From positions 1-29,780 of the forward strand of contig DASUOI010000001.1 of the NCBI GenBank assembly GCA_036276695.1: 29,780 nt of DNA. Direction: 5' to 3'. This stretch comes from JANWLD01 sp036276695 (GTDB taxonomy: Bacteria; Patescibacteriota; Saccharimonadia; Saccharimonadales; 2-12-FULL-41-12). The position numbers and the translations under genes are program-made. The notes beneath the pieces were generated by a model. The model had not been told where the DNA came from, searched no databases, and saw only the letters and a program-made list of their open reading frames with translations. Shown piece after piece: positions 14,060 to 22,456 of the stretch; position 1 is the stretch's first letter; each line of letters begins with the position of its first letter.

Positions 14060-14424
14060 TTCAGCAGGAATCCCGACTGGTAGTATGCGACAACTCCGGA
14101 GCTAAAGAGATTCTTTGTATAAGGGTTCTGGGCGGCACAAGACGGCGTTATGCCCGCGTAGGCGACCAGATTACCGCTACTGTCAAAGACGCTAATCCAA
14201 GCGGCAATGTCAAGAAGAAAAGCGTCGTCCGGGCAGTGGTTGTCCGTTCACGCCAGCCGATTCATAGGAAAGACGGTTCACAAATACGTTTCGACGACAA
14301 TGCCGCGGTAATAATCGGCGAAGACAAGCTGCCTAAGTCTACCCGTATTTTCGGTCCGGTCCCAAGGGAATTACGCGACATGGGATACAACAAGATAATC
14401 AGCCTTGCCCCGGAGGTACTGTAA
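14056..14424 (+). CDS. rplN: 50S ribosomal protein L14
   Basis: uL14, 122 residues, at the intersubunit face. Conserved blocks: MIQQESRLVVCDNSGAKEI, VVRSRQPIHRKDGSQIRFDDNAAVII and RIFGPVPRELRDMGYNKIISLAPEVL. Normal length. L24 begins on the next base after the stop. Confidence 0.98.
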   Translation: MIQQESRLVVCDNSGAKEILCIRVLGGTRRRYARVGDQITATVKDANPSGNVKKKSVVRAVVVRSRQPIHRKDGSQIRFDDNAAVIIGEDKLPKSTRIFGPVPRELRDMGYNKIISLAPEVL

Positions 14425-14784
14425 ATGAAGACTTATAAGATACGACTGAAAAAGGGTGATACAGTTATGGTCCGCTCCGGCAAATATAAAGGCCAAACTG
14501 GCATCGTGCAGGCTACTCACCCGAAAGAAAATAAAGTTACTGTCGAAGGCGTCAATGTGATAAAGAAATCCATAAAGCCTGACCAGAGCAAACAGCATCC
14601 ACGAGGCGGTATCGTTGAGATAACCAAGCCTATATGGGTCAGCAAGGTCGGTATCGTAGAACCTACCAGCAAGAAGCCGAGCAAGATTGGATACAAACTA
14701 ACCAAAGACGGTAAAAAAACCAGAGTATATAAGAAATCCGGGAAGGAAGTTAAAGACACCAAGCCAAAAGAGGTTAAAAAATAA
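14425..14784 (+). CDS. rplX: 50S ribosomal protein L24
   Basis: uL24 (119 residues) is an assembly initiator near the tunnel exit. The KOW motif KKGDTVMVRSGKYKGQTG is near the N-terminus, followed by VEGVNVIKKSIKP and GGIVEITKPIWVSKVGIV. A short Lys-rich tail is added. One-base overlap with L5. Confidence 0.97.
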   Translation: MKTYKIRLKKGDTVMVRSGKYKGQTGIVQATHPKENKVTVEGVNVIKKSIKPDQSKQHPRGGIVEITKPIWVSKVGIVEPTSKKPSKIGYKLTKDGKKTRVYKKSGKEVKDTKPKEVKK

Positions 14785-15380
14785 TGCCAGAAGCAACAAA
14801 ATCACCAAAGAAAACTGTTTCTGCCAGCTCTTCAGCTAGGCTGAAAAAGCTTTATGACGAGCAGTATCGTCAAGAGCTATATAAAGAGTTGAAGCTAAGC
14901 AATATCAACGAAGTACCTAAGCTTGAGAAAGTAGTCATAAGCGTAGGCTTGGGCAAGAAAAAAGATGACAAGAAAATGTTTGAAGTAGTAAATAACACAC
15001 TCTTGAAAGTAACCGGACAAAAGCCTGTTGAAACAATCGCTAAACAGAGTATAGCCAGCTTTAAACTGCGCGAAGGAAACCGTATAGGTATGAAAGTAAC
15101 TTTGCGAGATAACCGCATGTATGAATTTTTAGATAGGGTTATAAACTTGGTATTGCCCAGACTGCGCGATTTTCACGGCGTTAGCCTAAAGTCTTTTGAC
15201 GGACAAGGTAATTACAACTTAGGTTTTTCAGACCAATCGATTTTTCCGGAATTAAGCTTTGAGGAAACGTCTAATTCGCACGGTATGCAAATAACTATAG
15301 TAGATAACTCTAATAATAAAGATCATTCCAAAGCCTTATTGGCGAAATTTGGAATGCCGTTTGAGAAGGAGGATAAATAA
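14784..15380 (+). CDS. rplE: 50S ribosomal protein L5
   Basis: uL5 (198 residues) binds 5S rRNA in the central protuberance. After an extra Ser/Lys-rich N-terminus of about 20 residues come VPKLEKVVISVGLG, GQKPVETIAKQSIASFKLREGNRIG (shortened by residue to the core) and NYNLGFSDQSIFPE, all as in the family. The ribosome site AAGGAGG of the next gene lies inside its 3' end (15366-15372). Confidence 0.97.
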   Translation: MPEATKSPKKTVSASSSARLKKLYDEQYRQELYKELKLSNINEVPKLEKVVISVGLGKKKDDKKMFEVVNNTLLKVTGQKPVETIAKQSIASFKLREGNRIGMKVTLRDNRMYEFLDRVINLVLPRLRDFHGVSLKSFDGQGNYNLGFSDQSIFPELSFEETSNSHGMQITIVDNSNNKDHSKALLAKFGMPFEKEDK

Positions 15381-15381
15381 G

Positions 15382-15651
15382 ATGGCTAAGACATCAATTA
15401 TACATAGAGACAAAAAGCGAATGAAAATGATTGAAAAATATGCTGCCAAGCGGGCTGAGCTAAAGGCGATGGGAGACTATGAAGGACTGCATTTATTGCC
15501 CCGAAATTCTTCCCCTACGAGACGCAAGAACCGCTGTAACGAGACCGGCCGTCCGCATGCTTATATGCGTACTTTCGGATTGTCACGTATTTCATTTAGA
15601 GAACACGCTTCAAAGGGAGAAATCCCGGGCGTAACGAAAGCAAGCTGGTAA
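15382..15651 (+). CDS. rpsN: 30S ribosomal protein S14, zinc-free form
   Basis: uS14 of 89 residues. The start at 15382 is set by AAGGAGG at 15366-15372 and by the conserved MAKTS; an upstream in-frame Met at 15349 lies within L5 and is rejected. The C-terminal half (SSPTRRKNRCNETGRPH, then FGLSRISFREHASKGEIPG) is standard. Only one Cys is present, so the two CxxC zinc pairs of the short form are missing. Confidence 0.97.
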   Translation: MAKTSIIHRDKKRMKMIEKYAAKRAELKAMGDYEGLHLLPRNSSPTRRKNRCNETGRPHAYMRTFGLSRISFREHASKGEIPGVTKASW

Positions 15652-15659
15652 GGAGTCAT

Positions 15660-16055
15660 ATGGTTTCTACAGACCCAATTTCAGACATGTTAACAAGGAT
15701 ACGCAACGCTATAGCTGTAGGCAAAAGCGAAGTTAGTTTGCCGTATTCAAAAATTAAGTTATCAGTCGCACAGATCCTAGCTAAAAACGGCTTTATTGCT
15801 GAAGTAAACTCAACCGGGAAAGGTATTGATAAGAAGATAGTAATTATTGTTAATGATCAGAATGCCAACCCGAAAATTACCGAGATTGACCGCATGAGCC
15901 GACCAGGGCGCAGACTTTACGTAAAGGCAAAAGAGATTCCGAAGATTAAAAGCGGTCGAGGCATAGTAATAATTTCCACCCCTAAAGGCGTGATGTCAGG
16001 TGATGATGCGAAGAAATCGTCCATGGGCGGAGAGTTAATCTGTAAGGTTTATTAA
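15660..16055 (+). CDS. rpsH: 30S ribosomal protein S8
   Basis: uS8, 131 residues, organises the central domain of 16S rRNA. DPISDMLTRIRNAIAVGKSEV at the N-terminus and the C-terminal RGIVIISTPKGVMS..GGELICKVY are family hallmarks. AGGAG (15651-15655) lies 4 bases before the ATG. In E. coli S8 represses the spc operon; no clear S8-like target could be identified here. Confidence 0.98.
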   Translation: MVSTDPISDMLTRIRNAIAVGKSEVSLPYSKIKLSVAQILAKNGFIAEVNSTGKGIDKKIVIIVNDQNANPKITEIDRMSRPGRRLYVKAKEIPKIKSGRGIVIISTPKGVMSGDDAKKSSMGGELICKVY

Positions 16056-16057
16056 GA

Positions 16058-16600
16058 ATGAGCAGAATAGGAAAATCACCAATTAAAGTACCGTCGGGCG
16101 TAAACATCTCTATTGATGGAAATAAAGTTACAGTCAACGGCCCTAAGGGGTCTTTAGAACTCGTGCTTTCGCCTTTTGTTAAGGTTTCGCAGAACGAAGA
16201 CCAGCTGGTAGTTGAGCGAAACTCTGAAGATGCTGAAGCTCAAGCTAAGCATGGGCTAATGAGGACTCTTATTGCTAATATGATTCATGGGGTTAGCGAA
16301 GGCTTCACACGAGAGCTTGAAGTAAATGGTGTAGGCTTCAGGGTTAGTTTAGCCGGAACTGATTTGAAAATGAATCTTGGCTATTCCCATGAAGTAGTTT
16401 ATAAATTGCCTGAAGGTATAACTGCTGAAGTCAAGCAGAACAATATCAAGATAGGCGGTATCAGCAAGCAGAAAGTCGGCCAGGTGGCATCAGAAATAAG
16501 GGCGTTAAAAAAGCCTGAGCCATACAAAGGCAAAGGTATAAAATATGTTGAAGAACGAATCTTACGCAAGAGCGGTAAGTCAGGCAAGGAGGCAGGTTAA
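16058..16600 (+). CDS. rplF: 50S ribosomal protein L6
   Basis: uL6, 180 residues, two tandem L6 domains near the GTPase centre. SRIGKSPIKVPSGV at the start, and the C-terminal signature ALKKPEPYKGKGIKYVEERILRKSGK trimmed here to its PEPYKGKGIKY core. Normal length. L18 begins at the base after the stop. Confidence 0.98.
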   Translation: MSRIGKSPIKVPSGVNISIDGNKVTVNGPKGSLELVLSPFVKVSQNEDQLVVERNSEDAEAQAKHGLMRTLIANMIHGVSEGFTRELEVNGVGFRVSLAGTDLKMNLGYSHEVVYKLPEGITAEVKQNNIKIGGISKQKVGQVASEIRALKKPEPYKGKGIKYVEERILRKSGKSGKEAG

Positions 16601-16954
16601 ATGGGCAGGCTAAAGTCTAAGAAGGTAAATCAAACCAGAAGAAGCAACAGGGTCAGAAAGACTTTGTCCGGCAACACTGAGCTAAACAGATTGTCTGTGT
16701 TTGTGTCTAATAAAAATGTTTCAGCGCAGATAATTGACGACAATGCTGGTAAAACATTGGTGTCGGCTTCTAGCGTAAGCCTAAAGACTACCGGTAATAT
16801 GACTGAAACGGCAAAGACCATTGGCGGGGAAATAGCGAAAAAAGCTAAAGCTAAAAAAATATCCAAAGTTAAATTAGATAGAGGAACAAAACTGTATCAC
16901 GGACGGATTAAAGCATTTGCCGACGCGGCAAGGGAAGGAGGGCTGAAGTTCTAA
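16601..16954 (+). CDS. rplR: 50S ribosomal protein L18
   Basis: uL18 (117 residues, same as E. coli) binds 5S rRNA with L5. RRSNRVRKTLSGN, RLSVFVSNKNVSAQIIDD and the ending LYHGRIKAFADAAREGGLKF agree with the family. Ends in TAATG overlapping S5 by one base. Confidence 0.97.
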   Translation: MGRLKSKKVNQTRRSNRVRKTLSGNTELNRLSVFVSNKNVSAQIIDDNAGKTLVSASSVSLKTTGNMTETAKTIGGEIAKKAKAKKISKVKLDRGTKLYHGRIKAFADAAREGGLKF

Positions 16955-17529
16955 TGGCTGATAAGCAAAAACAGATTAATGATTTGAAAACAGAAATCGC
17001 TGAAAAGCAATTTGAGGAGCGTGTTTTACACATAGACAGGGTGGCAAGAGTTGTGAAGGGCGGACGGAGATTCCGTTTCCGAGCTTTAGTCGTAGTGGGC
17101 GATAAAAAAGGCCGGGTAGGAGTAGCAACTGCTAAAGGTGCTGATGTGACTTCAGCCGTGTCGAAGGCTGTGGATGTAGCAAAGAAAAATATGCAGGACA
17201 TAACCATCTATAACGGTACTTTCCCCCATGAAGCTGAAGAAAGCGTTTCCGGCGCTAGAATATTGCTTCGACCTGCAGCGCCAGGTACAGGTTTGATAGC
17301 CGGAGGCGCGGTGCGCGTTGTATTGGAAATAGCCGGCGTACAGAATGCTCTATCGAAATCCTTAGGTTCCAGCAATAAGCTAAATATTGCTTATGCTACG
17401 CTGAAGGCGCTTAAAAGCATGAAACCTGCCAGCGAGTGGGTAACCAGACAGGGTTCTTCATCAACTACTGCTAAGAAAAAGACGGAAAGCAAGCCGGCAA
17501 CGGAAACTAAGAAGAAGGCTAGCAAGTAA
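16954..17529 (+). CDS. rpsE: 30S ribosomal protein S5
   Basis: uS5 (191 residues) guards mRNA entry and decoding accuracy. FEERVLHIDRVARVVKGGRR opens the dsRBD-like domain, and SGARILLRPAAPGTGLIAGG and the LGSSNKLNIAYATLKAL block form the second domain. A Lys/Thr-rich tail of about 25 residues is added. The next gene is L15 with a one-base overlap: the L30 gene normally between them is absent. Confidence 0.98.
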   Translation: MADKQKQINDLKTEIAEKQFEERVLHIDRVARVVKGGRRFRFRALVVVGDKKGRVGVATAKGADVTSAVSKAVDVAKKNMQDITIYNGTFPHEAEESVSGARILLRPAAPGTGLIAGGAVRVVLEIAGVQNALSKSLGSSNKLNIAYATLKALKSMKPASEWVTRQGSSSTTAKKKTESKPATETKKKASK

Positions 17530-17996
17530 TGAAGTTTAACGATTTGAATCTAACTAAGAACAAGAAGAATAAACGCGTAGGGCGCGGTATTTCCGCTGGC
17601 GGAGGCAAGACAGCAGGACGCGGTACCAAAGGCCAAGGTGCCAGAAAAAGCGGCGGCGTAAGACCTGGCTTTGAAGGCGGACAGATGCCTCTTTACATGC
17701 GTATTCCAAAACTCCGAGGCTTTAAGTCTCATCGTCCGGAAACTGCGAATGTCTATACCGGCCAACTGAATGATCTGAAAAAATCAACCGTAGACACTCA
17801 AACCTTAGCTGAAGCAGGCCTTGTAGAAGATCCACACCAAAAAGTAAAGATCATAGCCAAAGGTACGCTCAGTAAAAAACTATCCGTAAAGCTGCAAGGA
17901 GCAAGTGCCGGCGCGATAGAACAAATCAAGAAAGCCGGCGGAACATTTGAAAAAACACCTCAACTGAAAAGACCAAAAACATCCACAAAAAAATAA
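17529..17996 (+). CDS. rplO: 50S ribosomal protein L15
   Basis: uL15 (155 residues), a late-assembling protein. The Gly/Arg-rich N-terminal extension (RVGRGISAGGGKTAGRGTKGQ, trimmed) and GFEGGQMPLYMRIPKLRGF are diagnostic. The C-terminal domain with VKLQGASAGAIEQIKKAGG is complete and is followed by a short basic tail. A -10-like box for secY follows right after the stop. Confidence 0.97.
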   Translation: MKFNDLNLTKNKKNKRVGRGISAGGGKTAGRGTKGQGARKSGGVRPGFEGGQMPLYMRIPKLRGFKSHRPETANVYTGQLNDLKKSTVDTQTLAEAGLVEDPHQKVKIIAKGTLSKKLSVKLQGASAGAIEQIKKAGGTFEKTPQLKRPKTSTKK

Positions 17997-17998
17997 TG

Positions 17999-18004
17999 TA
18001 TACT
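17999..18004 (+). promoter_or_regulatory. -10 box TATACT before secY
   Basis: TATACT, 3 bases after the L15 stop, predicts an extra start near 18011. The leader would hold GAGGG (18038-18042) ahead of the secY ATG. The -35 box is poor. Confidence 0.35.
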
Positions 18005-18047
18005 GTCAAAATAACATGAGCAGTAATCAAGCACTCGAGGGTAATCA

Positions 18048-19562
18048 ATGAACTGGAAGCTAATCGGCAAATCATTGGCCGACGGAGATATGCGGCAAAA
18101 AATATTTGTTGTGCTCGGTATATTGATTGTTTACCGGATTTTAGCGCATATTCCTATTCCCTTAAGCGAGCCTGAAACCCTAAAGCAAATACTGACTACC
18201 TTGTTTACCTCGCAAGACACCCCGCAATTTTTAGAGTTCTTGAATGTACTTTCCGGCGGTGCTTTAGCTAACTTTTCTATTATGCTTCTGGGTCTAGGAC
18301 CCTACATTAATGCCAGTATCATCATGCAGCTGATGACCAGAGCCATACCTAAGCTTGAGACTCTTAATAAAGAAGGCGAGTACGGCCGAAAGAAAATAAA
18401 CCAGATAACCAGAATGCTGACCCTGCCTCTGGCGATAGTTCAATCCATAGGAGTCCTTTATGTTGTTCGCACTCAAGCCAGCCAGATTGCCGGACTCGGT
18501 GATATCGGGGCCAATACAACACTTGCTCAATGGGCGCTGATGGCCGCCGCTCTTACCGGAGGTTCAATGATTCTTATGTGGCTGGGAGAGTTGATAACCG
18601 AACAAAATATCGGCAATGGTATTTCACTTCTAATTACAGTGGGTATAATCAGCACTTTGCCTCAGACTACAGCAGCGCTTGTCGGGCAGATTTTCAGCGG
18701 GGATAAGGTTTATAATGTATTCGGTTTAGATCTGGCTATCGACCAGAAATCCTTATTAATAGTCGGAGGAGTATTCATTGCGGTAATTCTCGCGATTGTT
18801 ATAGTGGTCAGGCTTAATGAGGCGGCCAGGAAGCTTACGGTCAATTACGCGAAAAGGGTGCAGGGTAATAGAACATACGGTGGCGTTACCACTACCTTGC
18901 CGGTCAAGCTTATCGGCGCGGGAGTTGTACCTATTATATTTGCGGTAGCTTTTTTAAGCGTGCCCAGCTTTGCCGGACAAATACTCTCGACCTCGTCTTC
19001 AGAAAATCTTCAGCAACTCGGAACTAACTTATTAGCCTGGTTTCAAACCCCTTCTTCTACTACTTTCATTGCTGCGGATTGGCACTCATATATTTATCCT
19101 GCAGCATATTTTATCCTGGTTTTCCTTTTTACGTTCTTCTACACCAACATAACTTTCAATGCAAAGGACATTGCTGAAAACCTACAGAAGCAAGGCGGTT
19201 TCATAGAAGGTGTCAGGTCCGGTGAACAGACTGAAAAATATCTTTCCAAGGTCGTTAATAGGCTTACATTATTCGGCGGTACTGCCATCGGCCTTGTTGC
19301 AGTGGTGCCGATAGGCGCTGAAGTTGTGTTCAGTATACCCAACCTAGCAATAGGAGGTACCAGCGTACTTATCTTAGTGGCTGTATCGCTTGATACGCTG
19401 CGCAAGATTGAATCCCAGGCTTTGATGATAACCTATAGCCAATATGACGGTACTGACTTCTTCCAGCAAGCTCCAGATGTAGAGGAAGAGGCCAGGGAAG
19501 GTCATTTTGACCGGATAAAGAAAATAATCCCCGGGCGGAAGTCAAAATCCGACAAGAAATAA
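18048..19562 (+). CDS. secY: Protein translocase subunit SecY
   Basis: The central channel of the Sec translocase, 504 residues with ten predicted membrane helices. The N-terminal helix (KIFVVLGILIVYRILAHIPIP), plug region LGLGPYINASIIMQL, and the cytosolic loops with KRVQGNRTYGG and FYTNITFNAKDIAENLQKQGGF, which contact SecA and the ribosome, are all recognisable. It is about 60 residues longer than E. coli SecY, partly from a longer loop around residues 210-240, a hydrophilic loop near residues 320-345 and a Lys-rich tail. GAGGG lies 5 bases before the ATG. The adk and map genes that usually follow are missing. Confidence 0.98.
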   Translation: MNWKLIGKSLADGDMRQKIFVVLGILIVYRILAHIPIPLSEPETLKQILTTLFTSQDTPQFLEFLNVLSGGALANFSIMLLGLGPYINASIIMQLMTRAIPKLETLNKEGEYGRKKINQITRMLTLPLAIVQSIGVLYVVRTQASQIAGLGDIGANTTLAQWALMAAALTGGSMILMWLGELITEQNIGNGISLLITVGIISTLPQTTAALVGQIFSGDKVYNVFGLDLAIDQKSLLIVGGVFIAVILAIVIVVRLNEAARKLTVNYAKRVQGNRTYGGVTTTLPVKLIGAGVVPIIFAVAFLSVPSFAGQILSTSSSENLQQLGTNLLAWFQTPSSTTFIAADWHSYIYPAAYFILVFLFTFFYTNITFNAKDIAENLQKQGGFIEGVRSGEQTEKYLSKVVNRLTLFGGTAIGLVAVVPIGAEVVFSIPNLAIGGTSVLILVAVSLDTLRKIESQALMITYSQYDGTDFFQQAPDVEEEAREGHFDRIKKIIPGRKSKSDKK

Positions 19563-19570
19563 TAAAACAG

Positions 19571-19599
19571 TTGCAAACAGGTAAGAATTTTGATACAAT
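19571..19599 (+). promoter_or_regulatory. Promoter of infA-rpmJ-rpsM segment
   Basis: TTGCAA (19571-19576), 17 bases, TACAAT (19594-19599) with TGA just before it (extended -10). The start is predicted near 19606, about 14 bases before the infA ATG, with no Shine-Dalgarno sequence between. It would let the alpha-operon genes be transcribed separately from the spc genes. Confidence 0.6.
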
Positions 19600-19619
19600 T
19601 TCCTACCTAGTTATAATTT

Positions 19620-19841
19620 ATGGCCAAAGCTAAGGAAGTAATAGAACTCGAAGGTAAAGTTATCGAGACCCTACCCGGGACTCAATTTCGAGTAGAACTC
19701 CAAAACGGTCATCAAATCATAGCTCATGTCGCCGGAAAGATGCGCAAAAACTACATACGTTTAGTGCCCGGTGATTCTGTCACTGTAGAGTTGACACCTT
19801 ATGATCTTAGTAAGGGTCGGATTACATACAGAAAATCATAA
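19620..19841 (+). CDS. infA: Translation initiation factor IF-1
   Basis: IF-1 (73 residues), a single OB-fold protein that blocks the A site during initiation. VIELEGKVIETLPGTQFRVEL, NGHQIIAHVAGKMRKNYIRL and the ending GRITYRKS, with VTVELTPYDLSKG, are typical. It lies between secY and L36 as in many bacteria, with its own promoter. The absence of a clear ribosome site resembles the leaderless genes here. Confidence 0.97.
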   Translation: MAKAKEVIELEGKVIETLPGTQFRVELQNGHQIIAHVAGKMRKNYIRLVPGDSVTVELTPYDLSKGRITYRKS

Positions 19842-19910
19842 CAATTTAAGCAGTGTGTCCTCCGTAGCTTCAGCAAAGGTGGATCCGTACAAACGAAAGG
19901 TTTTTTCGCA

Positions 19911-20027
19911 GTGAAGGTACGTGCAAGTGTAAAGAAAATCAGTCCAGATGATAAAATAGTCCGCCGCAAGGGCAGGATATACGTTATCAATAAGAATAAG
20001 CCTAAACATAAGCAGAGGCAGGGTTAG
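19911..20027 (+). CDS. rpmJ: 50S ribosomal protein L36, zinc-free form
   Basis: bL36, 38 residues, GTG start, easily missed because of its size. The translation begins VKVRASVKKIS and ends PKHKQRQG, the invariant ends of the family. Of the four usual zinc ligands (Cys11, Cys14, Cys27, His33) only His33 remains; the others are Ser11, Asp14 and Asn27, so it should not bind zinc. AAAGG lies 10 bases upstream. S13 starts 3 bases after its stop. Confidence 0.95.
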   Translation: MKVRASVKKISPDDKIVRRKGRIYVINKNKPKHKQRQG

Positions 20028-20030
20028 TTA

Positions 20031-20417
20031 ATGGCAAGGATTTCAGGAGTAACAATACCTAACGAAAAGGAAGTGCAGATAGCGCTGACTTATATTTATG
20101 GTATAGGACCTAAATTTGCAAAAGATATACTAGCCAAGACTAAGATTAACCCTACTGTTCGAGTAAAAGACCTTACCGAAACAGAAATCGGTGAGATTTC
20201 AGATATTGTCAATAACGATTATTTAGTGGAAGGTGAATTACAGAGAGTCGTTACCGGTAATATCAAGCGTCTAAAAGACATAAAGTCATATCGCGGGTCA
20301 AGACATTCAAAAAGCCTACCGAGTCGCGGACAGAGGACCAAGACCAACGCAAGGACCAGAAGAGGTAAAAAAGTGACTGTGGGCGGTACCGCGAAGAAAG
20401 TGGCGGCAAAGACTTAA
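20031..20417 (+). CDS. rpsM: 30S ribosomal protein S13
   Basis: uS13 (128 residues) in the head of the small subunit, contacting the P-site tRNA and the large subunit. ARISGVTIPNEKEV, the helix-hairpin-helix LTYIYGIGPKFAKDIL and the basic tail RGQRTKTNARTRRGKK are diagnostic. S11 follows after one base. Confidence 0.98.
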   Translation: MARISGVTIPNEKEVQIALTYIYGIGPKFAKDILAKTKINPTVRVKDLTETEIGEISDIVNNDYLVEGELQRVVTGNIKRLKDIKSYRGSRHSKSLPSRGQRTKTNARTRRGKKVTVGGTAKKVAAKT

Positions 20418-20418
20418 T

Positions 20419-20862
20419 ATGGCAGAATCAGAAGTGAAAGAACCAGTTGAAAAAACAGAAGAAACAGAAGTAAAAAAAGTTGCTAAGCCGAAGAAGAAAA
20501 AGGTTAAACGCAGTGTTCCATTCGCTCACGTCCATGTTTTGGCGACTTTTAACAACACTATAGTTACGATAACCGATCAGACCGGCGGAGCATTAACCAA
20601 CTCCAGCGCCGGAGCTTGTGGCTTCAGAGGAAGCAAAAAAGGTACGGCATACGCAGCGCAAGTGGCTGCCGAAAAAGCTATTGAAACCGCTAAACAACAG
20701 TTTGGCATAAGCAAAGCGAATGTGTTCATCAAAGGCGTAGGACTAGGCAGGGATGCTGCTGTCAGGGCCTTGCAGTCAGCAAATGTGAGCGTGGACATGA
20801 TTCAGGATGTTACAGGTATTCCGCATGGCGGAACGAGGCCTAAGAAGATGAGGAGGCCATAA
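20419..20862 (+). CDS. rpsK: 30S ribosomal protein S11 with N-terminal extension
   Basis: uS11 lies on the platform near the mRNA exit. The core from about residue 32 (AHVHVLATFNNTIVTITD, GFRGSKKGTAYAAQVAAEKA, and the end VTGIPHGGTRPKKMRRP) is standard. An N-terminal extension of about 20 residues rich in Glu, Val and Lys makes it 147 residues. TAATG overlap with S4. Confidence 0.98.
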   Translation: MAESEVKEPVEKTEETEVKKVAKPKKKKVKRSVPFAHVHVLATFNNTIVTITDQTGGALTNSSAGACGFRGSKKGTAYAAQVAAEKAIETAKQQFGISKANVFIKGVGLGRDAAVRALQSANVSVDMIQDVTGIPHGGTRPKKMRRP

Positions 20863-21476
20863 TGGCAAGAGATAGAGGTTCAATTGTAAAAATGAGTCGA
20901 CGCGAAGGTTACGCGCTCCACCCGAAAGCCCATAAAGCTTTAGTGAAGCGAACTTCCACTCCCGGCCAACAGCAGAAAGGCTATCGCTCAAAGCCAAGCC
21001 AGTACTCCTTGCAGCTGCGAGAAAAGCAAAAAGTAAAAAGACTTTACGGCTTGCTTGAGCGCCAGTTTGCAAAACTTATGAAAGAAGCTACAAGACTACA
21101 GGGCCAGGCTGGACAGAATTTACTTCGACTGCTGGAAAAACGGGCTGATAATACGGTCTATAGGGCAGGCTTAGCTCCTAGCCGACGCGCAGCCCGGCAA
21201 TTGGTGACCCACGGACACTTTATGCTCAACGGACGCAGGTTTGACATACCGTCTATATCTCTAAACGAAGGAGATGTACTTGTACTAAGGGACAAAAGCA
21301 AAAAGTCAGAGTATTTCAAGAATCTGGATGACAATAGCCCTGCCCCGAATGAACTTCCGAGCTGGGTTAAAGTTGATCGCAAGAAATTTGAGATAAAAGT
21401 AGTAGGCGAACCTTCAAGAGAAGAAGCTGAACCCGATATACAGGAACAATTAATCGTGGAATTTTATTCACGCTAA
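20862..21476 (+). CDS. rpsD: 30S ribosomal protein S4, zinc-free form
   Basis: uS4 (204 residues) starts small-subunit assembly. The S4 RNA-binding domain is at about 90-150 (NTVYRAGLAPSRRAARQLV, HGHFMLNGRRFDIPS) and the C-terminal end is IQEQLIVEFYSR. The N-terminal zinc-binding Cys residues found in the C+ form are absent: the protein contains no Cys. In many bacteria S4 controls this operon, but the leaders here are too short to identify a site. Confidence 0.98.
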   Translation: MARDRGSIVKMSRREGYALHPKAHKALVKRTSTPGQQQKGYRSKPSQYSLQLREKQKVKRLYGLLERQFAKLMKEATRLQGQAGQNLLRLLEKRADNTVYRAGLAPSRRAARQLVTHGHFMLNGRRFDIPSISLNEGDVLVLRDKSKKSEYFKNLDDNSPAPNELPSWVKVDRKKFEIKVVGEPSREEAEPDIQEQLIVEFYSR

Positions 21477-21505
21477 GTTTAAGAAATTAAGAAGGAGCAC
21501 ACAAT

Positions 21506-22453
21506 ATGTCAAAAACAATTCACACACCGGGAGTAGTCAAAACAGACGACCATTCTGCTGACCAAGCTACTTTTACTGTCGAACCGCTTCATAGCGGTTA
21601 CGGCATGACACTGGGCAACAGTATAAGAAGGGTACTGCTTTCTTCTATAGCCGGCGCAGCCGTTACAGCATTCAGGATTGAAGGCGCCAGCCATGAATTC
21701 ACTACTCTACCAGGCGTCAAGGAAGACATAGTAGAGATAACATTAAACTTAAAAGGCATAAGATTCAGAGTATTTTCCGATGAGCCGCAAACCATTACTT
21801 TATCTAAAAAAGGCTCAGGCAAAGTAACTGCAAAAAATATTAAAACAACTGCAGATGTTGAAGTAGTAAATCCTGAACATGTAATAGCAACTTTGGATGG
21901 AGCATCAGCTAATTTGACTATGGATATAATAGTTGAAAAGGGCCGCGGATATAGGCCTGTTGATGAATCCGGTTCGTCTAAAACGATAGCTGACATGATA
22001 GCAGTTGACGCAATCTTTAGTCCGGTACACAGAGTTCGCTATAAGGTAGAAAATACGCGTGTTGGACAAATGACAGACTTGGATAAACTTATCATCACGG
22101 TAGAGACAGACGGTACTATAACCCCAAGGGAAGCATTTGAAGAAGCGTCAGCTATTTTGGTAAATCAATATACAGCTTTGGCCGGACAGACCAAAGTAGA
22201 GCAAAGCGCACCGCTTGGCAGCGAAGAACCGTCTGAGCTAGCAAGCGATGACGGTGGTGAATCGCCAGCTTTGATGACATCTATCGAAGACCTGAATCTT
22301 TCAGCACGAACCACTAATGCGTTAGTTAACAACGACATCCATACCCTTAAAGACTTATTTTCGCTAAGCGATGTAGAGCTGAAGGAGCTAAAAGGTTTCG
22401 GAAGCAAAGCATTGGATGAAGTTAAAGAAAAAATGTCGGAGATGGAGTTTTAA
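21506..22453 (+). CDS. rpoA: RNA polymerase subunit alpha
   Basis: Alpha (315 residues) dimerises to start RNA polymerase assembly. The N-terminal domain (residues about 1-225: FTVEPLHSGYGMTLGNSIRR, VLLSSIAGAAVTAFRIEG) is joined by an acidic linker to the C-terminal domain (about 250-315) with IEDLNLSARTTNALVNNDI and the helix-hairpin-helix LKELKGFGSKALDEV, used for activator and UP-element contacts. AAGGAG (21491-21496) precedes the ATG. It follows S4 by 29 bases. Confidence 0.98.
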   Translation: MSKTIHTPGVVKTDDHSADQATFTVEPLHSGYGMTLGNSIRRVLLSSIAGAAVTAFRIEGASHEFTTLPGVKEDIVEITLNLKGIRFRVFSDEPQTITLSKKGSGKVTAKNIKTTADVEVVNPEHVIATLDGASANLTMDIIVEKGRGYRPVDESGSSKTIADMIAVDAIFSPVHRVRYKVENTRVGQMTDLDKLIITVETDGTITPREAFEEASAILVNQYTALAGQTKVEQSAPLGSEEPSELASDDGGESPALMTSIEDLNLSARTTNALVNNDIHTLKDLFSLSDVELKELKGFGSKALDEVKEKMSEMEF

Positions 22454-22456
22454 CAG

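Noticed and set aside
15349..15381. Upstream Met for S14
   Set aside because: It lies in the L5 coding end; S14 proteins begin MAKTS and AAGGAGG is placed for the ATG at 15382.
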